Positions 22,488 through 22,646 of a stretch of DNA of 22,646 nt are shown here, piece by piece. The notes under the pieces are model-generated. The model did not search any database and was not told the origin of the DNA. It worked only from the letters and a program-made list of their open reading frames with translations. Every line of letters starts with the position of its first letter. Within the stretch, counting starts at the first letter, position 1. The stretch lies in the NCBI GenBank assembly GCA_964489525.1, contig CAZAYY010000041.1:1-22646 (forward strand), given 5' to 3'. The DNA comes from CAZAYY01 sp964489525. Its GTDB lineage: Bacteria > Chloroflexota > Anaerolineae > Anaerolineales > JABWBV01. A program made the position numbers and the translations under genes.

Positions 22488-22646
22488 AGGAGACGAACAT
22501 GCCATCTTTAAACAAAGTCCAACTCATCGGCAATTTGGGACGCGACCCGGAAGTGCGCTTCACCCCCGACACCCAGGAGCGGGTGGTCAGCTTCAGCCTG
22601 GCGGTCAACCGCCGCAAGCGTAACGAAAACGGGCGCCAGGCACAAG
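22488..22646 (+). repeat. Right arm of inverted ssb duplication
   Basis: This matches the reverse complement of 21120-21278 from the Shine-Dalgarno through the window edge. The true right boundary is not visible. Confidence 0.85.
22499..22646 (+). CDS. ssb: Single-stranded DNA-binding protein, N-terminal part (runs off window)
   Basis: The ATG at 22499 follows AGGAG (22488-22492) by six nt. The visible 49 residues (NKVQLIGNLGRDPEVRFTPD then VVSFSLAVNRRKRNENGRQ) are the start of the SSB OB fold, which coats single-stranded DNA during replication, recombination and repair. It differs from the truncated copy at 21076-21267 by only Leu/Met and Ala/Thr changes in this span. Whether this copy is intact cannot be judged from the window. 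Its place behind an XRE regulator, and the nearby excisionase-like gene, suggest an element-encoded SSB rather than the housekeeping gene, though this is inference. Confidence 0.9.
   Translation, partial: MPSLNKVQLIGNLGRDPEVRFTPDTQERVVSFSLAVNRRKRNENGRQAQ

Overview
The window reads like an accessory stretch of a Chloroflexota chromosome, most likely Anaerolineae-like. I base this on a SARP/BTAD-STAND-TPR regulator, very long secreted proteins built from Ig-like and CARDB-like repeats, and the C-terminal ending 'F-R-[IL]-[FY]-L-P-L-V-[FL]-R' on both giant proteins. I associate that ending with secreted proteins of this phylum, from memory. No rRNA, tRNA, CRISPR array or complete transposon was recognised.

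Left part (1-4226): a phosphoribosyltransferase-like protein with a C-terminal winged helix lies at the left edge, with an uncertain N-terminus. It converges on a 1001-residue minus-strand regulator (SARP-type DNA-binding head, BTAD domain, NB-ARC/STAND ATPase, TPR tail). That regulator is divergent from the next operon across a short AT-rich gap of about 100 bp.

Central part (4227-20638): a plus-strand operon of two overlapping small genes (39 and 90 codons) leads into a 3566-residue secreted protein. From N to C this carries a signal peptide, Ig-like repeats, a composition-shifted domain with a hydrophobic helix, a helical segment, a glutamine-amidotransferase-like fold, CARDB-like domains, fourteen propeller-type repeats, more CARDB-like domains, a glucodextranase-B-like domain, a cohesin-like domain and the terminal motif. 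Facing it on the minus strand is a 1521-residue secreted beta-helix protein with a cysteine-rich insert and the same terminal motif. It starts at a TTG with an ideal Shine-Dalgarno and has a clear sigma70-type promoter. Between the convergent giants lie two strong hairpins and a broken AbrB-type antitoxin gene with an in-frame TGA and no toxin partner.

Right part (20639-22646): a rearranged, mobile-element-like region. A nucleotidyltransferase gene is cut after its GS-motif. A truncated ssb gene abuts it in the opposite direction, and a 38-nt imperfect inverted repeat fills the junction. The truncated ssb follows an excisionase-like gene on the minus strand. A second ssb copy, inverted and nearly identical, begins at 22499 downstream of an XRE-type regulator. 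The centre of this region holds two minus-facing terminators, and one plus-facing terminator sits so close to the XRE start codon that expression seems to need read-through.

Working model (inference): the SARP-STAND protein senses a signal and controls the divergent microprotein/giant-exoprotein operon. The two giant proteins would then be exported and handled by the same cell-surface route that reads the shared C-terminal motif.
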